In this document: in pieces, positions 38,701-44,996 of the stretch | Numbering within the stretch: the first letter of the stretch is position 1 | Layout of the letters: each line of letters begins with the position of its first letter | Origin: Flavobacteriales bacterium BRH_c54 | Lineage (GTDB): Bacteria > Bacteroidota > Bacteroidia > Flavobacteriales_E > Vicingaceae | Length of the DNA: 64,000 nucleotides | Reading direction: 5' to 3' | Assembly (NCBI GenBank): GCA_000961845.1 | Contig: LADZ01000060.1 | Coordinates: forward strand, 46,389 to 110,388 | Translations under genes and position numbers: made by a program | Notes under the pieces: generated by a model | Databases searched by the model: none | Seen by the model: only the letters and a program-made list of their open reading frames with translations | Told to the model about the DNA's origin: nothing

Positions 38701-40167
38701 TCCATCTCCATCAGAAACAGTAACAGTATATACTCCAGGACATAAATTAGTAATCCCTGAAGTTATTTCTCCATTGGGCAACCAAGAATAAGAGTATGGA
38801 GGTCCGTTTGCTCCTGCCTCATTAGACACTGTTGCAGTTCCTGTGCATGTTCCAAAGCAGTTAATATTTGTACTATCTAACTGAAAAGTTAAAGGAGCTG
38901 GCTCAGTTAATACAAAGTTTTGAGTTGCTGTACATCCATTAGCATCAACAACATTAATATCATAACCCCCAGCACAAATATTGGTTATAGTTGATGTCGT
39001 ATCAGGCACTTGAACCCATGATATAGAATATGGAGCTACTCCAAAAGCGACATTAGTTCCTATCGCTCCATCACAATCTCCATTACAAGTTGGCTGTATA
39101 ATTCCAATCAAATTTATAGCTAAAGCAATAGGATTGGTAACAAAAACCTGATCGGTACACTGAGTTCCAAATGGAGGGTTTTGTCCCATATCTGTAACCT
39201 GAACACCAACATTTCCTTGACAAGAATTAAATAATGTATCATTTACAGGTGTTCCTGGTCCTAACCACAAAATAGTAAACGGTCCTACACCTCCTGTTAT
39301 TGACACATAAACTACAGCATCACAAACTCCGGCACAACTTACTCCAAAACCATTATAATTAGATATTACTGAGGTAGTTATTGTAAAAGGAACAGCTCCA
39401 CAAGTATTAGTCAACCTAGATCCATTACTAAATGTAATTTTATCTTTATCAAGGTTTCCTGTATTTACATCTTGAGCTTCTCTATAAACAATAATATCAG
39501 AATTATCATTACTTAAAGAAAAACTATTGGCATCAAACCTAACTTTTTGATGATTATAAATTACTGCGTTTTTAGTTGTAATTTTTTTTGTACTATTACT
39601 TCTAACATCAATACCTCCAGAGTAAACTGTAACATTTTCAATTGCTAATTCTCCTTTTTTCAGATAAATAAAATTAGAATCTGTTAAAATTAAATCACTG
39701 GCTAAATTAAATTTAGAAGAAGCATTAAATTCAACATCTCCCAAAAATGTAGCTCTATTAATATTTATTTGTGTTTCGGATTGATTAGATATAAAAATAG
39801 TTTTTCCATAAAATTGATTTTCATAATTTTCATTAACCTGAAAATCTCCATTTATCTTTAATTCAGCAACATCATTAGATGAAAAAATAATTTTATGCGA
39901 AGTTTGCACCTGAAACGAAGCGCAATTGGCTTTTTGATTAATAACTATTTCTGAAGGTTGTGTGATTGATAAATTATCAAAAATAACATTATCACTTATT
40001 GAAGGAACTCCTACTCCTCCCTGCCCACCACTGCTTAATGACCAATGAGATGGGTTATTCCAACTACCTGAATTGCCTACCCAATAAAAATCAGCAGCAA
40101 ATAAGTTAAAGGATATGGTTGAAATTACTAAAGTAAAGACAACCATACATATCTTAATAAATTTCAT
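29752..40167 (-). CDS. Giant SprB-repeat surface protein with type-B T9SS tail
   Basis: 3471-aa secreted protein, likely a mobile or attached surface adhesin. Order: signal peptide (about 1-25); ~240-residue beta-helix-like N-terminal region starting DFYWVGNSGSWNNPSHWSL; about 38 SprB-type repeats of 70-85 residues (consensus CNGVCDGTAT..PSGG..PYTYSW then LCAGTYTVTVTDANGC); a PKD-like segment with AGPDVTIFEEGSTQLNG; and the gliding-motility C-terminal domain (about 3385-3471: DGITPNGDGVNDVW, NRWGELLF, IGTYYFVIEL). That tail is the type-B T9SS signal. Most repeats carry four cysteines. It is followed after 8 bp by its PorP/SprF-type partner. I see no frameshift; neighbouring repeats differ at many positions, so recent expansion is not evident. 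Confidence 0.95.
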   Translation of the reverse strand: MKFIKICMVVFTLVISTISFNLFAADFYWVGNSGSWNNPSHWSLSSGGQGGVGVPSISDNVIFDNLSITQPSEIVINQKANCASFQVQTSHKIIFSSNDVAELKINGDFQVNENYENQFYGKTIFISNQSETQININRATFLGDVEFNASSKFNLASDLILTDSNFIYLKKGELAIENVTVYSGGIDVRSNSTKKITTKNAVIYNHQKVRFDANSFSLSNDNSDIIVYREAQDVNTGNLDKDKITFSNGSRLTNTCGAVPFTITTSVISNYNGFGVSCAGVCDAVVYVSITGGVGPFTILWLGPGTPVNDTLFNSCQGNVGVQVTDMGQNPPFGTQCTDQVFVTNPIALAINLIGIIQPTCNGDCDGAIGTNVAFGVAPYSISWVQVPDTTSTITNICAGGYDINVVDANGCTATQNFVLTEPAPLTFQLDSTNINCFGTCTGTATVSNEAGANGPPYSYSWLPNGEITSGITNLCPGVYTVTVSDGDGCSTTDSVNITIPNQMQWDTTAQNVSCGGVCDGSIMVNILSGGTAPFTHNWSTGATNNGVSSTISGLCAGTYTDSIVDGNGCDTVITIIITEPDTLLTSTISSNVTCFSDCDGYAVTTTTGGTPVYTYTWSSIPAGLPFSGQGTDSIFNLCPGQYVVSIVDANNCSTSDTITITEPALLVANPSATDMSCSGVCDGSVTANPTGGTTPYSYVWTGPGGPYNTQSVNSLCAGTYVVTVTDSNNCVAIDSVTVTSPQPLAITTNKTDMSCNGVCDGTATATITGGTTPFTIVWTSVPAGQVAAGQGTTSISALCAGTYTINVTDSNGCTANTSVVINEPASINANLTQTEVTCNGGCDASATVTPSGGIAPYSVSWNGFAFVPVVGGFNTINGLCAGNHTVIVRDANNCTTTINFTITEPAALITTTTGTDLACNGICNGTATTTPSGGSGTYTFTWTTIPAGLTFTGQGTNAITNLCAGTYIVNITDTSSCSVNDTIVINEPPAINPNTQFSNMSCNGINDGSAVAVPTGGNPAYNISWVLLPGTPIAGNPINGLGAGQYEVTIVDANGCEVRDTITITNPPVLNLNVTATNASCQAICDGSAVAVASGGTPGYSYQWDANAGSQTTDSATNLCAGTYNVIVTDTNGCTASGNVTIAPSITINITTTAITISCNGVCDGSATANPSGGTLPYSYSWSNGDTTQTATGLCPGMVFITVTDANGCTAVDSVNMPVDPSVLVPNGVIDQQITCAGNCDGMVSSAPTGGTPPYSISWSVPDTNNVCPGIAVVTVTDNNGCIQSDTLTLVAPDTITPNPTITNVLCSGNNTGSICVAPTGGTPGYTFVWSGGLGTNACINNVPAGTYSVTITDSSGCSRVDTFTITSPSALTSNPIQTNVSCFGANDGSAGVTVSGGVSPYTYTWSTTDTTSSITNLAPGNYSVTVMDSNGCTTVQNFTITEPNQLLANATGTNVACGGAPCTGSVTASPSGGVPGFTYLWSTNSNPNLGTTSSLTNLCPDTYIITVTDTNGCTAVDSFTVTAPTTLTVALTSTDPTCNGLSNGSATATPSGGTAPYAYSWVGTCAPSPNNTATVTGLCAGTYTVTVTDSLGCSFVGNVTLTDPDPIAANPVVTNANCGVCDGVIATFPSGGDGVYSHSWSTGATSSTITNLCAGFYTDTITDNSGCVAVITIAVSNPTGPTGITSTVNNATCFGACDGSLNALPIGGTAPFSYAWTSVPPGGPYANDSTLTGLCAGTYNLTLTDASNCVLAASVVVGQADSITENLNISDATCLGTCDGIASVAPSGGIAPYTYLWSNGATTSSTSGLCVGAVSVTITDANGCNKTINFNITSPSQLTATTSTTDATCNGNCDGTATATPNGGTAPYTYQWNDALNQTTQTATGLCAGSYNVQVTDVNGCTTVEPVIINEPAVITPNLTTTNATCGNADGTAGVAPTGGTPGYTYLWDFGPIVPNVTGLLAGTYSVTITDNNGCSVVVPVTISNANGPSISLNTTNATCSGVCDGSASVAVTSGVPPYTYLWSNSATTTSINGLCAGNYTVQVTDGNGCITAQAFTISDNSPISVSVSAIDATCNGVCDGSAIATPSGGTAPYTYSWSTGHTINAVAGLCAGNYTVTVTDALGCSVVQNGSINSPSNLTVNVSGSNASCNGGSNGTATATPNGGTAPYTYSWNTGATTASISGLTAGTYTVTVTDANGCSTTGNVTIGEGSNITATINTTDATCGVCDGTATVTAPAGGAGGPYTYSWLPGGQTTASINGLCPGAYTVEVTDNNGCSNTFNVLISNPNGPSLSMSADSVTCFGSCDGIANVTVTSGAAPFIYQWDDPSLSNLDSAVNLCAGLYNIVVQDANGCISVDSITVGTPQQILANITSTNPTCNGVCDGTATANPTGGIGTYSYAWSNGQLTPTATNLCAGTHTVVITDQNGCSITDSVTLTEPTSILITASSTNPTCNGDCDATALATASGGTAPYSYSWNTSPVQNNSLATALCAGTYTVTVTDANGCIDSAVVNVVDNPILTTSTNTTPPTCNGNCDGTATTTPSGGAAPYSYSWSNGQTSATAINLCAGTYTVTITDGNNCTTTDTVVINNAPVVNDSTVVTNPTCGVCNGAVNSTPVGGVGPYDFVWTAVTGPNPSLPVTTTNATSSTVNGLCAGTIQLQLTDLGTGCVSTHTIIINSDVTATVNMTSNDETCANACNGTALASVSGGTTPYTFSWSPSGGNDSLATNLCAGFYTVTITDANGCILTDTVTINTNNLNLSISNIVPESCFGACDGMATVAVGAGTSPFTYQWNVTNPLQTTPTATNLCAGIYTAVVTDSLNCVDSISATINSPTQLVPSTAVTTPISCNGICDGAITANPSGGSAPYTYLWDDPLAQTTQTATGLCAGTYVVVVIDANGCSGNDTITLNEPSAVLANEVIVTPACNVCDGSITLNPTGGIGPFTYLWTTPTSPPNPTTAMIINLCAGAYSVDITDQGTGCVTTFNYALSNTTAPDPNTTVTDISCNGVCDGQILANPTGGTAPYSISFNPGGTANPQTNLCSGVYTVTVTDSVGCIGVVIDTVDAPDAMLTNINSTNVTCNGANDGTATVNVIGGVPTYTFSWSPSSQTTQTATGLSAGTHIVTITDDNGCSVVDSVVITESSAISIITSTTDVTCSSVCDGAATVTVSGGAGGYTFQWNGDLTPGQTNTASNLCFGANGLVVTDQNGCTDSFTVNIGAIDTVLAFAGNDTNVCFGSPITLIGNGIGNIASVEWFELPSMTSIVTTDTITVTPTSAGQVCYVYTVYGTNAGCFDMDTVCVTIDPLPVANAGPDVTIFEEGSTQLNGSGGVTYTWTPSYGLSDTTIANPVANPMQTTTYYLTVTSPAGCVSTDSVIVTVLPKIVFPDGITPNGDGVNDVWIIDFIEEFPNNVVEIYNRWGELLFHADGYKQDWDGSYNGKPLPIGTYYFVIELNDGKTKPYTGPITILR
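30530..39345 (-). repeat. Array of about 38 SprB-type protein repeats
   Basis: Tandem coding repeats of roughly 210-260 bp inside the giant gene, counted by eye from the translated consensus C-x-G-x-CDG ... LCAG ... NGC. Copies have diverged at the DNA level. The approximate limits are the first CxGxCDA motif and the last DQNGC motif. Confidence 0.9.
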
Positions 40168-40191
40168 TCAGTTTTTTTTATTAAACGATTT

Positions 40192-40239
40192 GTTACGACA
40201 ATAATACAAAAAATGTTACGAAATGCAATATTTGTTGCA
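40192..40239. repeat. Direct and inverted repeats in the giant gene promoter region
   Basis: GTTACGA occurs at 40192-40198 and 40215-40221 (23 bp apart), and TGCAA-6nt-TTGCA forms an inverted repeat at 40224-40239. They flank and overlap the candidate -7 and -33 elements, as operators often do. Confidence 0.6.
40199..40228 (-). promoter_or_regulatory. Candidate promoter of the giant surface protein gene
   Basis: Read on the minus strand: TTG (40228-40226), 19-nt spacer, TATTATTG (40206-40199), one mismatch from TTG-N19-TAnnTTTG. The start codon is 31 nt further on. Confidence 0.4.
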
Positions 40240-40331
40240 CTATCCTATTAAATTATTTTTTCTCTATCTGTTTGATTGAGACGCAAATCTTAATTCAAAC
40301 GTTGCAATAGCTGATTCTTTAAAAACACTAT

Positions 40332-41096
40332 TTACAAAAGAAAGGCTTCGATAACCTTTATAAATTCCTTAGGTTTTTCAGCGTGAACCCAATGCCCAGA
40401 ACCGCTAATCGTTTCCAATTTCATATTCGGAAAAATATTTTTAATATCACTTATATCCTCATCTAACACATAGTTAGAAAGCTCTCCCCTAACAAACAAA
40501 GTAGGCTCACTAAATGGAAAAGGTGCCTTTATCTCCACTCCAACATTTAAAATTTGTGCTGCAATCACATCCAAATTAAATCTCCATGCCAACTGATTTT
40601 TTTCTTTCCAATACATGTTTTTCAGTAAAAACTGACGAACTGCTAAATTGGGTATGCTTTCAGCTAATTTCTCATCTGCTTCTCCTCTAGTTTTTATCAC
40701 ACTAAAGTCTAATGATTGTAATCCTTTAATAATTTCATCATGATGCACAGGATAAGCTTTTGGAGCAATATCTGCTACTATTATTTTTTTTACTAAATGA
40801 GGATAATTAAATGCAAACTGCATAGCTGTTTTACCCCCCATCGAATGACCCAATATTATTGCTTCTTCAATTTGCTGTTGACCCATAAAATCTTTTACAT
40901 CTTTGGCCATACATTCATAAGTAAATTCATCGCTATGAAATGATTGCCCATGATTTCTGGCATCTAACAAATAAACTGTAAAATACTGACTCATTTGCTT
41001 GGCAAAAGTCATCCAATTATCTAATGACCCAAACAAACCATGCAGTATTATAAGCGACTCCGCAGCATTTCCTTCTTTTTTAAAATTTAATGTCAT
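40332..41096 (-). CDS. Alpha/beta-fold hydrolase (YbfF-like esterase)
   Basis: 254-aa cytosolic serine hydrolase. The oxyanion turn is LHGLFGSLDNW, the nucleophile elbow is GHSMGGK, the acid region VRGELSNYV lies late, and the catalytic His is in GSGHWVHAEKP near the C terminus. The DARNHGQS element after strand 4 is typical of the YbfF/esterase group, which act on short acyl-CoA or esters. Physiological substrate unknown. It is divergent from the biotin carrier gene with 68 bp between them. Confidence 0.9.
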   Translation of the reverse strand: MTLNFKKEGNAAESLIILHGLFGSLDNWMTFAKQMSQYFTVYLLDARNHGQSFHSDEFTYECMAKDVKDFMGQQQIEEAIILGHSMGGKTAMQFAFNYPHLVKKIIVADIAPKAYPVHHDEIIKGLQSLDFSVIKTRGEADEKLAESIPNLAVRQFLLKNMYWKEKNQLAWRFNLDVIAAQILNVGVEIKAPFPFSEPTLFVRGELSNYVLDEDISDIKNIFPNMKLETISGSGHWVHAEKPKEFIKVIEAFLL

Positions 41097-41117
41097 TTTA
41101 TAAGTAATTATTATTGT

Positions 41118-41125
41118 TATTTTTG
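41118..41125 (+). promoter_or_regulatory. Candidate -7 promoter element TAnnTTTG
   Basis: TATTTTTG in the 68-bp divergent region, 39 nt before the biotin carrier ATG. No clear -33 TTG. Confidence 0.35.
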
Positions 41126-41164
41126 TGTTCTAAAAATTATTAATCTGCTAAATTAGGAGTTTAA

Positions 41165-41668
41165 ATGAAGGTAATAAGCGAAAACAAAAGAGAATTTAAT
41201 GTTGAGTTTGATAAAAACGCATCATCAGGAACAATTGATGGAAACCCTTTTAACTGGGATGTGAAAAAGATAAAAAACAACCTTTTTCATGTTATAAAAG
41301 ACAATAAATCATACAATCTCGAGCTTCTAAAACTTAACCCCGAAGAAAAAACTGTTTTCGTAAAGATTAATGGATTAAAATACAAGTTTCAGTTGAAAGA
41401 TAAATTTGACGACCTATTACACAGCTTAGGAATGGATAATTTATTGGTTACCAAAGTGAGCGATTTAAAAGCTCCTATGCCGGGATTAGTGCTTTCTATC
41501 GATGTAGAAGTTGGAAAAGAAGTAAAAAAAGGTGATGCGCTACTTATTTTAGAAGCCATGAAAATGGAAAATGTTATTAAATCACCAACCGATGGTGTTA
41601 TAAAAAGTATTGCCGTTAAAACTAGTCAGGCAGTAGAAAAAAATCAACTATTACTCAATTTTGAATAA
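41165..41668 (+). CDS. Biotin carboxyl carrier protein (acyl-CoA carboxylase type)
   Basis: 167-aa protein with a C-terminal biotinyl domain; the biotinylated lysine is Lys133 in LEAMKMEN, and the domain (about 95-167) starts DLKAPMPGLVLSI. The N-terminal ~80 residues are beta-rich and fit the extra domain of propionyl-CoA or related carboxylase carriers rather than AccB with its Pro/Ala linker. It would carry CO2 between biotin carboxylase and a carboxyltransferase, neither of which is in the window. With the mutase at 24.8-28 kb it may serve the propionyl-CoA route. It is followed at 9 bp by a lipoprotein gene. Confidence 0.9.
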   Translation: MKVISENKREFNVEFDKNASSGTIDGNPFNWDVKKIKNNLFHVIKDNKSYNLELLKLNPEEKTVFVKINGLKYKFQLKDKFDDLLHSLGMDNLLVTKVSDLKAPMPGLVLSIDVEVGKEVKKGDALLILEAMKMENVIKSPTDGVIKSIAVKTSQAVEKNQLLLNFE

Positions 41669-41677
41669 TTTTATATA

Positions 41678-42448
41678 ATGCGATTTAAAACGTTTTCTCT
41701 TATTATTTTATTATTCTTTTTTGCTTGTAACACTAATAATAGCAATAAAGAAGAAAGTTCTGATGAAGCATCTTCCTCTATAAAAAATAACGAAACATCT
41801 TTAATTATTGAACAAAAAGCAGATAATGATATTGCCACATTTTCTGCTGATGGGATTACGCTTACCGAAATAAAACCAACCAAAAACAATAAAGAAAGTG
41901 CTTTAACATTGACCAATACTTCATTTAAAGAAGGTATCAACTTGCTTCAATTTAACATTGAAAACAACCAAAATTATAACATCACTACCATTCAAAACAA
42001 TTACACCATTGCCACCCACTCTAACACTAAAGTAGAACAAGAATTTTTATCGGGTAACAATGTTTTCTTGGCCTTTTTAACTAACGAAAACAACTTAGGC
42101 ATTAAGACCAACAATGCAACCTTACTTAAAAATATTGTTTTAAATGATGAAGTACTTTTTGATGAAAAACAACCTCATCTGTTTTATTATCTCCCTCAAA
42201 ACAACATTGCTATTTTAGACTTTTGCTTGGTAAATACTTCGTTAAGCGAAAACGGCAACAAAGTAAAAGTAACCTTTAACGGAACTACTTCCATTGTTGT
42301 TAATAAATGGGCTTCGTACCAAATTGATGGTTTATCCGAAAACAAAAATACCATCCGAATAGAATTAATTGATAAAGCAGGAAATTTAATTCCAGGACCT
42401 TTTAATGATTCAGGAGAACGCACATTTTTAATGAACCAAAACAGCTAA
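41678..42448 (+). CDS. Putative lipoprotein, unknown function
   Basis: 256-aa protein with a type II signal peptide (lipobox FFAC, Cys17) followed by a Ser/Asn/Glu-rich linker. The remainder is beta-rich with repeated Asn residues ([12 protein letters not shown]) and no known motif; the C-terminal third ([19 protein letters not shown]...LIDKAGNLI) resembles an Ig-like fold. Placed 9 bp after the biotin carrier gene and 4 bp before queG, so it lies in a three-gene operon without an obvious shared theme. Confidence 0.72.
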   Translation: MRFKTFSLIILLFFFACNTNNSNKEESSDEASSSIKNNETSLIIEQKADNDIATFSADGITLTEIKPTKNNKESALTLTNTSFKEGINLLQFNIENNQNYNITTIQNNYTIATHSNTKVEQEFLSGNNVFLAFLTNENNLGIKTNNATLLKNIVLNDEVLFDEKQPHLFYYLPQNNIAILDFCLVNTSLSENGNKVKVTFNGTTSIVVNKWASYQIDGLSENKNTIRIELIDKAGNLIPGPFNDSGERTFLMNQNS

Positions 42449-42452
42449 AATT

Positions 42453-43397
42453 TTGATTAAAAATTCTACTAAAAAGAATACAAAATTTATCAAACAAAAA
42501 GCCACTGAACTAGGTTTTTCTTTTTGTGGTATTGCTAAAGCTGAATTTTTAGAAGAAGAAGCTCCTCGACTTGAAAAATGGCTTTCCAACAACATGCACG
42601 GCAGCATGCAATACATGGAAAACCATTATGAAAAACGTTTAGATCCCACCAAACTAGTTGAAGGCAGCAAATCAGTTATCTCACTAATGTACAACTACTT
42701 CCCTGAAAAAGAACAACGAAAAGACAGTTTTCAAATTAGTAAATACGCTTACGGACAAGATTATCATTTTATTATAAAAGATAAACTTAAAACTTTTTTA
42801 CAACTATTAATTAATGAAATTGGAGAAATTAGCGCTCGTATTTTTACCGACTCAGCCCCAATTTTAGAAAGAGCTTGGGCAAAAAAAAGCGGATTAGGTT
42901 GGGTAGGAAAAAACACCATGCTCATCAATAAAAATCGAGGCTCTTTTTTCTTTTTGGCAGAAATTATTTTAGATGTTGAATTACAATATGATTCTCCTAT
43001 AAAGGATTATTGTGGTTCTTGTACCGCTTGTATTGATGCTTGTCCGACCAATGCCATTTTACCTACTAATATTATTGACGGAAGCAAATGTATCTCTTAC
43101 TTCACCATAGAATTGAAAGATGAGTTATTGCCAAAAGAATACACTAAAAATTTTAACGATTGGATTTTTGGTTGCGACATTTGCCAGGATGTTTGTCCGT
43201 GGAACAGGTTTTCTACTCCGCACCAAGAACCACTTTTTGCTCCCGACAGTAGATTATTAAACTACAGCAAAAAAGAATGGAAAGAAATTACTCAAGATAT
43301 TTTTAATGAAATTTTTAAAAAATCTGCCGTAAAAAGAACCAAATTCAGCGGATTAAAAAGAAATATAGAAGCTGTTGCAAAAAATGAAATAGTTTAA
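42453..43397 (+). CDS. queG: Epoxyqueuosine reductase QueG
   Basis: About 314-aa iron-sulfur, cobalamin-dependent enzyme that reduces epoxyqueuosine to queuosine in the wobble position of tRNAs. Two 4Fe-4S motifs are clear: [12 protein letters not shown] (from residue 187) and [11 protein letters not shown] (from 241). The conserved [20 protein letters not shown] and YAYGQDYH are present. No ATG lies near the expected N terminus; the frame opens at 42435 and TTG at 42453 fits the family length and follows the upstream stop by 4 bp, so I use TTG. The last codons overlap the convergent sirtuin gene by 4 bp. Confidence 0.93.
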   Translation: MIKNSTKKNTKFIKQKATELGFSFCGIAKAEFLEEEAPRLEKWLSNNMHGSMQYMENHYEKRLDPTKLVEGSKSVISLMYNYFPEKEQRKDSFQISKYAYGQDYHFIIKDKLKTFLQLLINEIGEISARIFTDSAPILERAWAKKSGLGWVGKNTMLINKNRGSFFFLAEIILDVELQYDSPIKDYCGSCTACIDACPTNAILPTNIIDGSKCISYFTIELKDELLPKEYTKNFNDWIFGCDICQDVCPWNRFSTPHQEPLFAPDSRLLNYSKKEWKEITQDIFNEIFKKSAVKRTKFSGLKRNIEAVAKNEIV

Positions 43398-44092
43398 ACT
43401 TGTTCTTTTAAAGATAATAGCTGATTAACCAGTTCAGTAACACCTTCTCCTGCTTTCTTTTGTATAATTTTAATATTATTTTCTAAAAAAGACTTCGGTA
43501 TTTGGGGATCGATTAAATATTTAACACAATTAGTTGATACAAAGTTTAAAATATTAGCCGCTGGGTAAACATTTAATGAAGTACCAATTACAATTAAGAA
43601 TTTTGCATCATCACACCAATTAGCAGCCTCTAACATATTAGGTACAGGTTCTCCAAACCAAACCACATGCGGACGAAGTTGAAACCCTTTCGGACATTTA
43701 TCTCCTAATTTTATTGTAGGTTTTTTCCAATCATAAAGCTCACCATCAAAAGTGCTACGAGCTTTTAAAATTTCTCCATGGAGATGCAAGACTTTTTTAG
43801 AGCCGGCTCTTTCATGCAAATCATCAATATTTTGAGTAATAATTTGAACATCAAAATTTTCTTCGAGTAACACAAGTGATTGATGAGCTTCGTTTGGTTT
43901 TGCTTTTAAAACCTGTTTTCTCCGTTCATTGTAAAAATCCAATACCAATCTCGGGTTTTCATTCCAAGCTTCTGGAGTTGCTACTTGTTGTATGTCATGA
44001 TTTTCCCATAACCCATCACCATCCCTAAAGGTTTGAATACCACTTTCGGCACTAATTCCAGCACCTGTAAAAACCACAATTTTTTGTTTCAT
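43394..44092 (-). CDS. cobB: Sirtuin-type NAD-dependent deacylase (SIR2, class III-like)
   Basis: 232-aa cytosolic protein that uses NAD to remove acyl groups from lysines. Visible motifs: GAGISAESG (from Gly10), QNID (87-90) in TQNIDDLH, and catalytic His105 in LHLHG. Tyr54-x-x-Arg57 in FYNERRK matches the pair that favours succinyl/malonyl groups in SIRT5 and CobB. Only one cysteine is found in the stretch where zinc-binding sirtuins have two Cys pairs (around [21 protein letters not shown]), so the zinc site seems missing. It overlaps queG tail to tail. Confidence 0.92.
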   Translation of the reverse strand: MKQKIVVFTGAGISAESGIQTFRDGDGLWENHDIQQVATPEAWNENPRLVLDFYNERRKQVLKAKPNEAHQSLVLLEENFDVQIITQNIDDLHERAGSKKVLHLHGEILKARSTFDGELYDWKKPTIKLGDKCPKGFQLRPHVVWFGEPVPNMLEAANWCDDAKFLIVIGTSLNVYPAANILNFVSTNCVKYLIDPQIPKSFLENNIKIIQKKAGEGVTELVNQLLSLKEQV

Positions 44093-44188
44093 GGGAATTT
44101 TTTAGATAAACAAAGCTAATGTTAGTTCAAGAACTTTGCAAATTTTTCTTTCAAGCTTCTCAAAAAACATTTATTTTTAAAAAATATG

Positions 44189-44196
44189 TAGTTTTG
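44189..44196 (+). promoter_or_regulatory. Candidate -7 promoter element TAnnTTTG
   Basis: TAGTTTTG, 16 nt before the DUF4293 start codon, would give a very short leader. Confidence 0.4.
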
Positions 44197-44212
44197 TCAA
44201 AACTAAAAAATT

Positions 44213-44692
44213 ATGATACAGCGGATTCAATCTTTATTTTTATTAGTTATAGCCTTATCAGGAGTTATTTTTCTATTCACACCAATTTTAGAAATTATTA
44301 ACTATGAAAGTTTTTACACCATGGATGCATTTAATATGTTTGAAATGGAAAATAATGCAAAAAAACCATTAAAAAGCAATATCGGTTTAGCCATTATGAG
44401 TATCATCATAACATTACTTTCAGGAATTATTATTTTTTTATACAAAAACAGACCATTGCAAATAAAACTTTCAAAATTTTTAATCTTGCTTTTAGCACTT
44501 GAGCTTGCTGCTTTATTTTTCTATAGTGATGCTGCCAAATCATTTTTAAGTGCAACTCCAAAAGATCAAACTTCTATTAGTTATAAAATTGGTGTTGTCA
44601 TCCCTATCATCTCAATAGTTTTCGCTTACTTAACTATTCGTTTTATTAAAAAAGACGATGAATTAGTTCGTTCTGCTGATAGACTTAGATAA
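44213..44692 (+). CDS. DUF4293 family membrane protein
   Basis: 159-aa protein with four predicted TM helices (about 5-25, 60-83, 92-110 and 125-145) and a charged C terminus (KKDDELVRSADRLR). The N terminus MIQRIQSLFLLVIALSG and the last line are characteristic of DUF4293, a family confined to Bacteroidota and always found singly. Function unknown. Preceded by its own promoter candidate; the next gene is 304 bp away. Confidence 0.85.
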   Translation: MIQRIQSLFLLVIALSGVIFLFTPILEIINYESFYTMDAFNMFEMENNAKKPLKSNIGLAIMSIIITLLSGIIIFLYKNRPLQIKLSKFLILLLALELAALFFYSDAAKSFLSATPKDQTSISYKIGVVIPIISIVFAYLTIRFIKKDDELVRSADRLR

Positions 44693-44996
44693 AATAGTTA
44701 GTCGTTAATTTCAAATTTAGGTTTCCTGATTTTAAAACTGAAACTTGAAGCTTGAAACACCCCTAATCAAGCAACCTAAGTAGTTATATTTTCGTCAAGT
44801 AAAAAAATACTTACAATTAACATTTTATACTAAAAATTAAGTTTATATTTGTCTTTAAATCTGAGACTTAACATTAAGTATAAATACTTAAAACTCTATA
44901 AAAATGGAACAAGCTATAAGAAAGTCTTTTTATTCAAATGAGAATAATCACTGGCGAGTTGCATATGACCGATTTAATAAAATAAAAAATAAACAC
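44693..44996. other. Intergenic region with a promoter candidate and short dyads
   Basis: 304 bp without a supported gene. It contains a TAnnTTTG element (44844-44851), several AAGTA/TACTT dyads near 44800-44895, and an in-frame ATG at 44904 that I do not use because it would put 31 charged residues in front of a good signal peptide. Nothing else stands out. Confidence 0.6.
44844..44851 (+). promoter_or_regulatory. Candidate -7 promoter element TAnnTTTG
   Basis: TATATTTG precedes the four-gene exported-protein cluster; leader would be about 140 nt. No clear -33 TTG. Confidence 0.35.

Noticed and set aside
30530..39345. CRISPR or other DNA-level repeat array
   Set aside because: The periodicity is that of coding repeats with diverged DNA, continuous in one reading frame, with no identical short repeats and spacers.
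44119..44301. 60-aa frame overlapping the DUF4293 start
   Set aside because: It overlaps the real gene in another frame and shows no motif.
44904..44996. Longer N terminus for the S74 protein (ATG at 44904)
   Set aside because: It would add 31 charged residues before an evident signal peptide; the ATG at 44997 starts the signal peptide directly.
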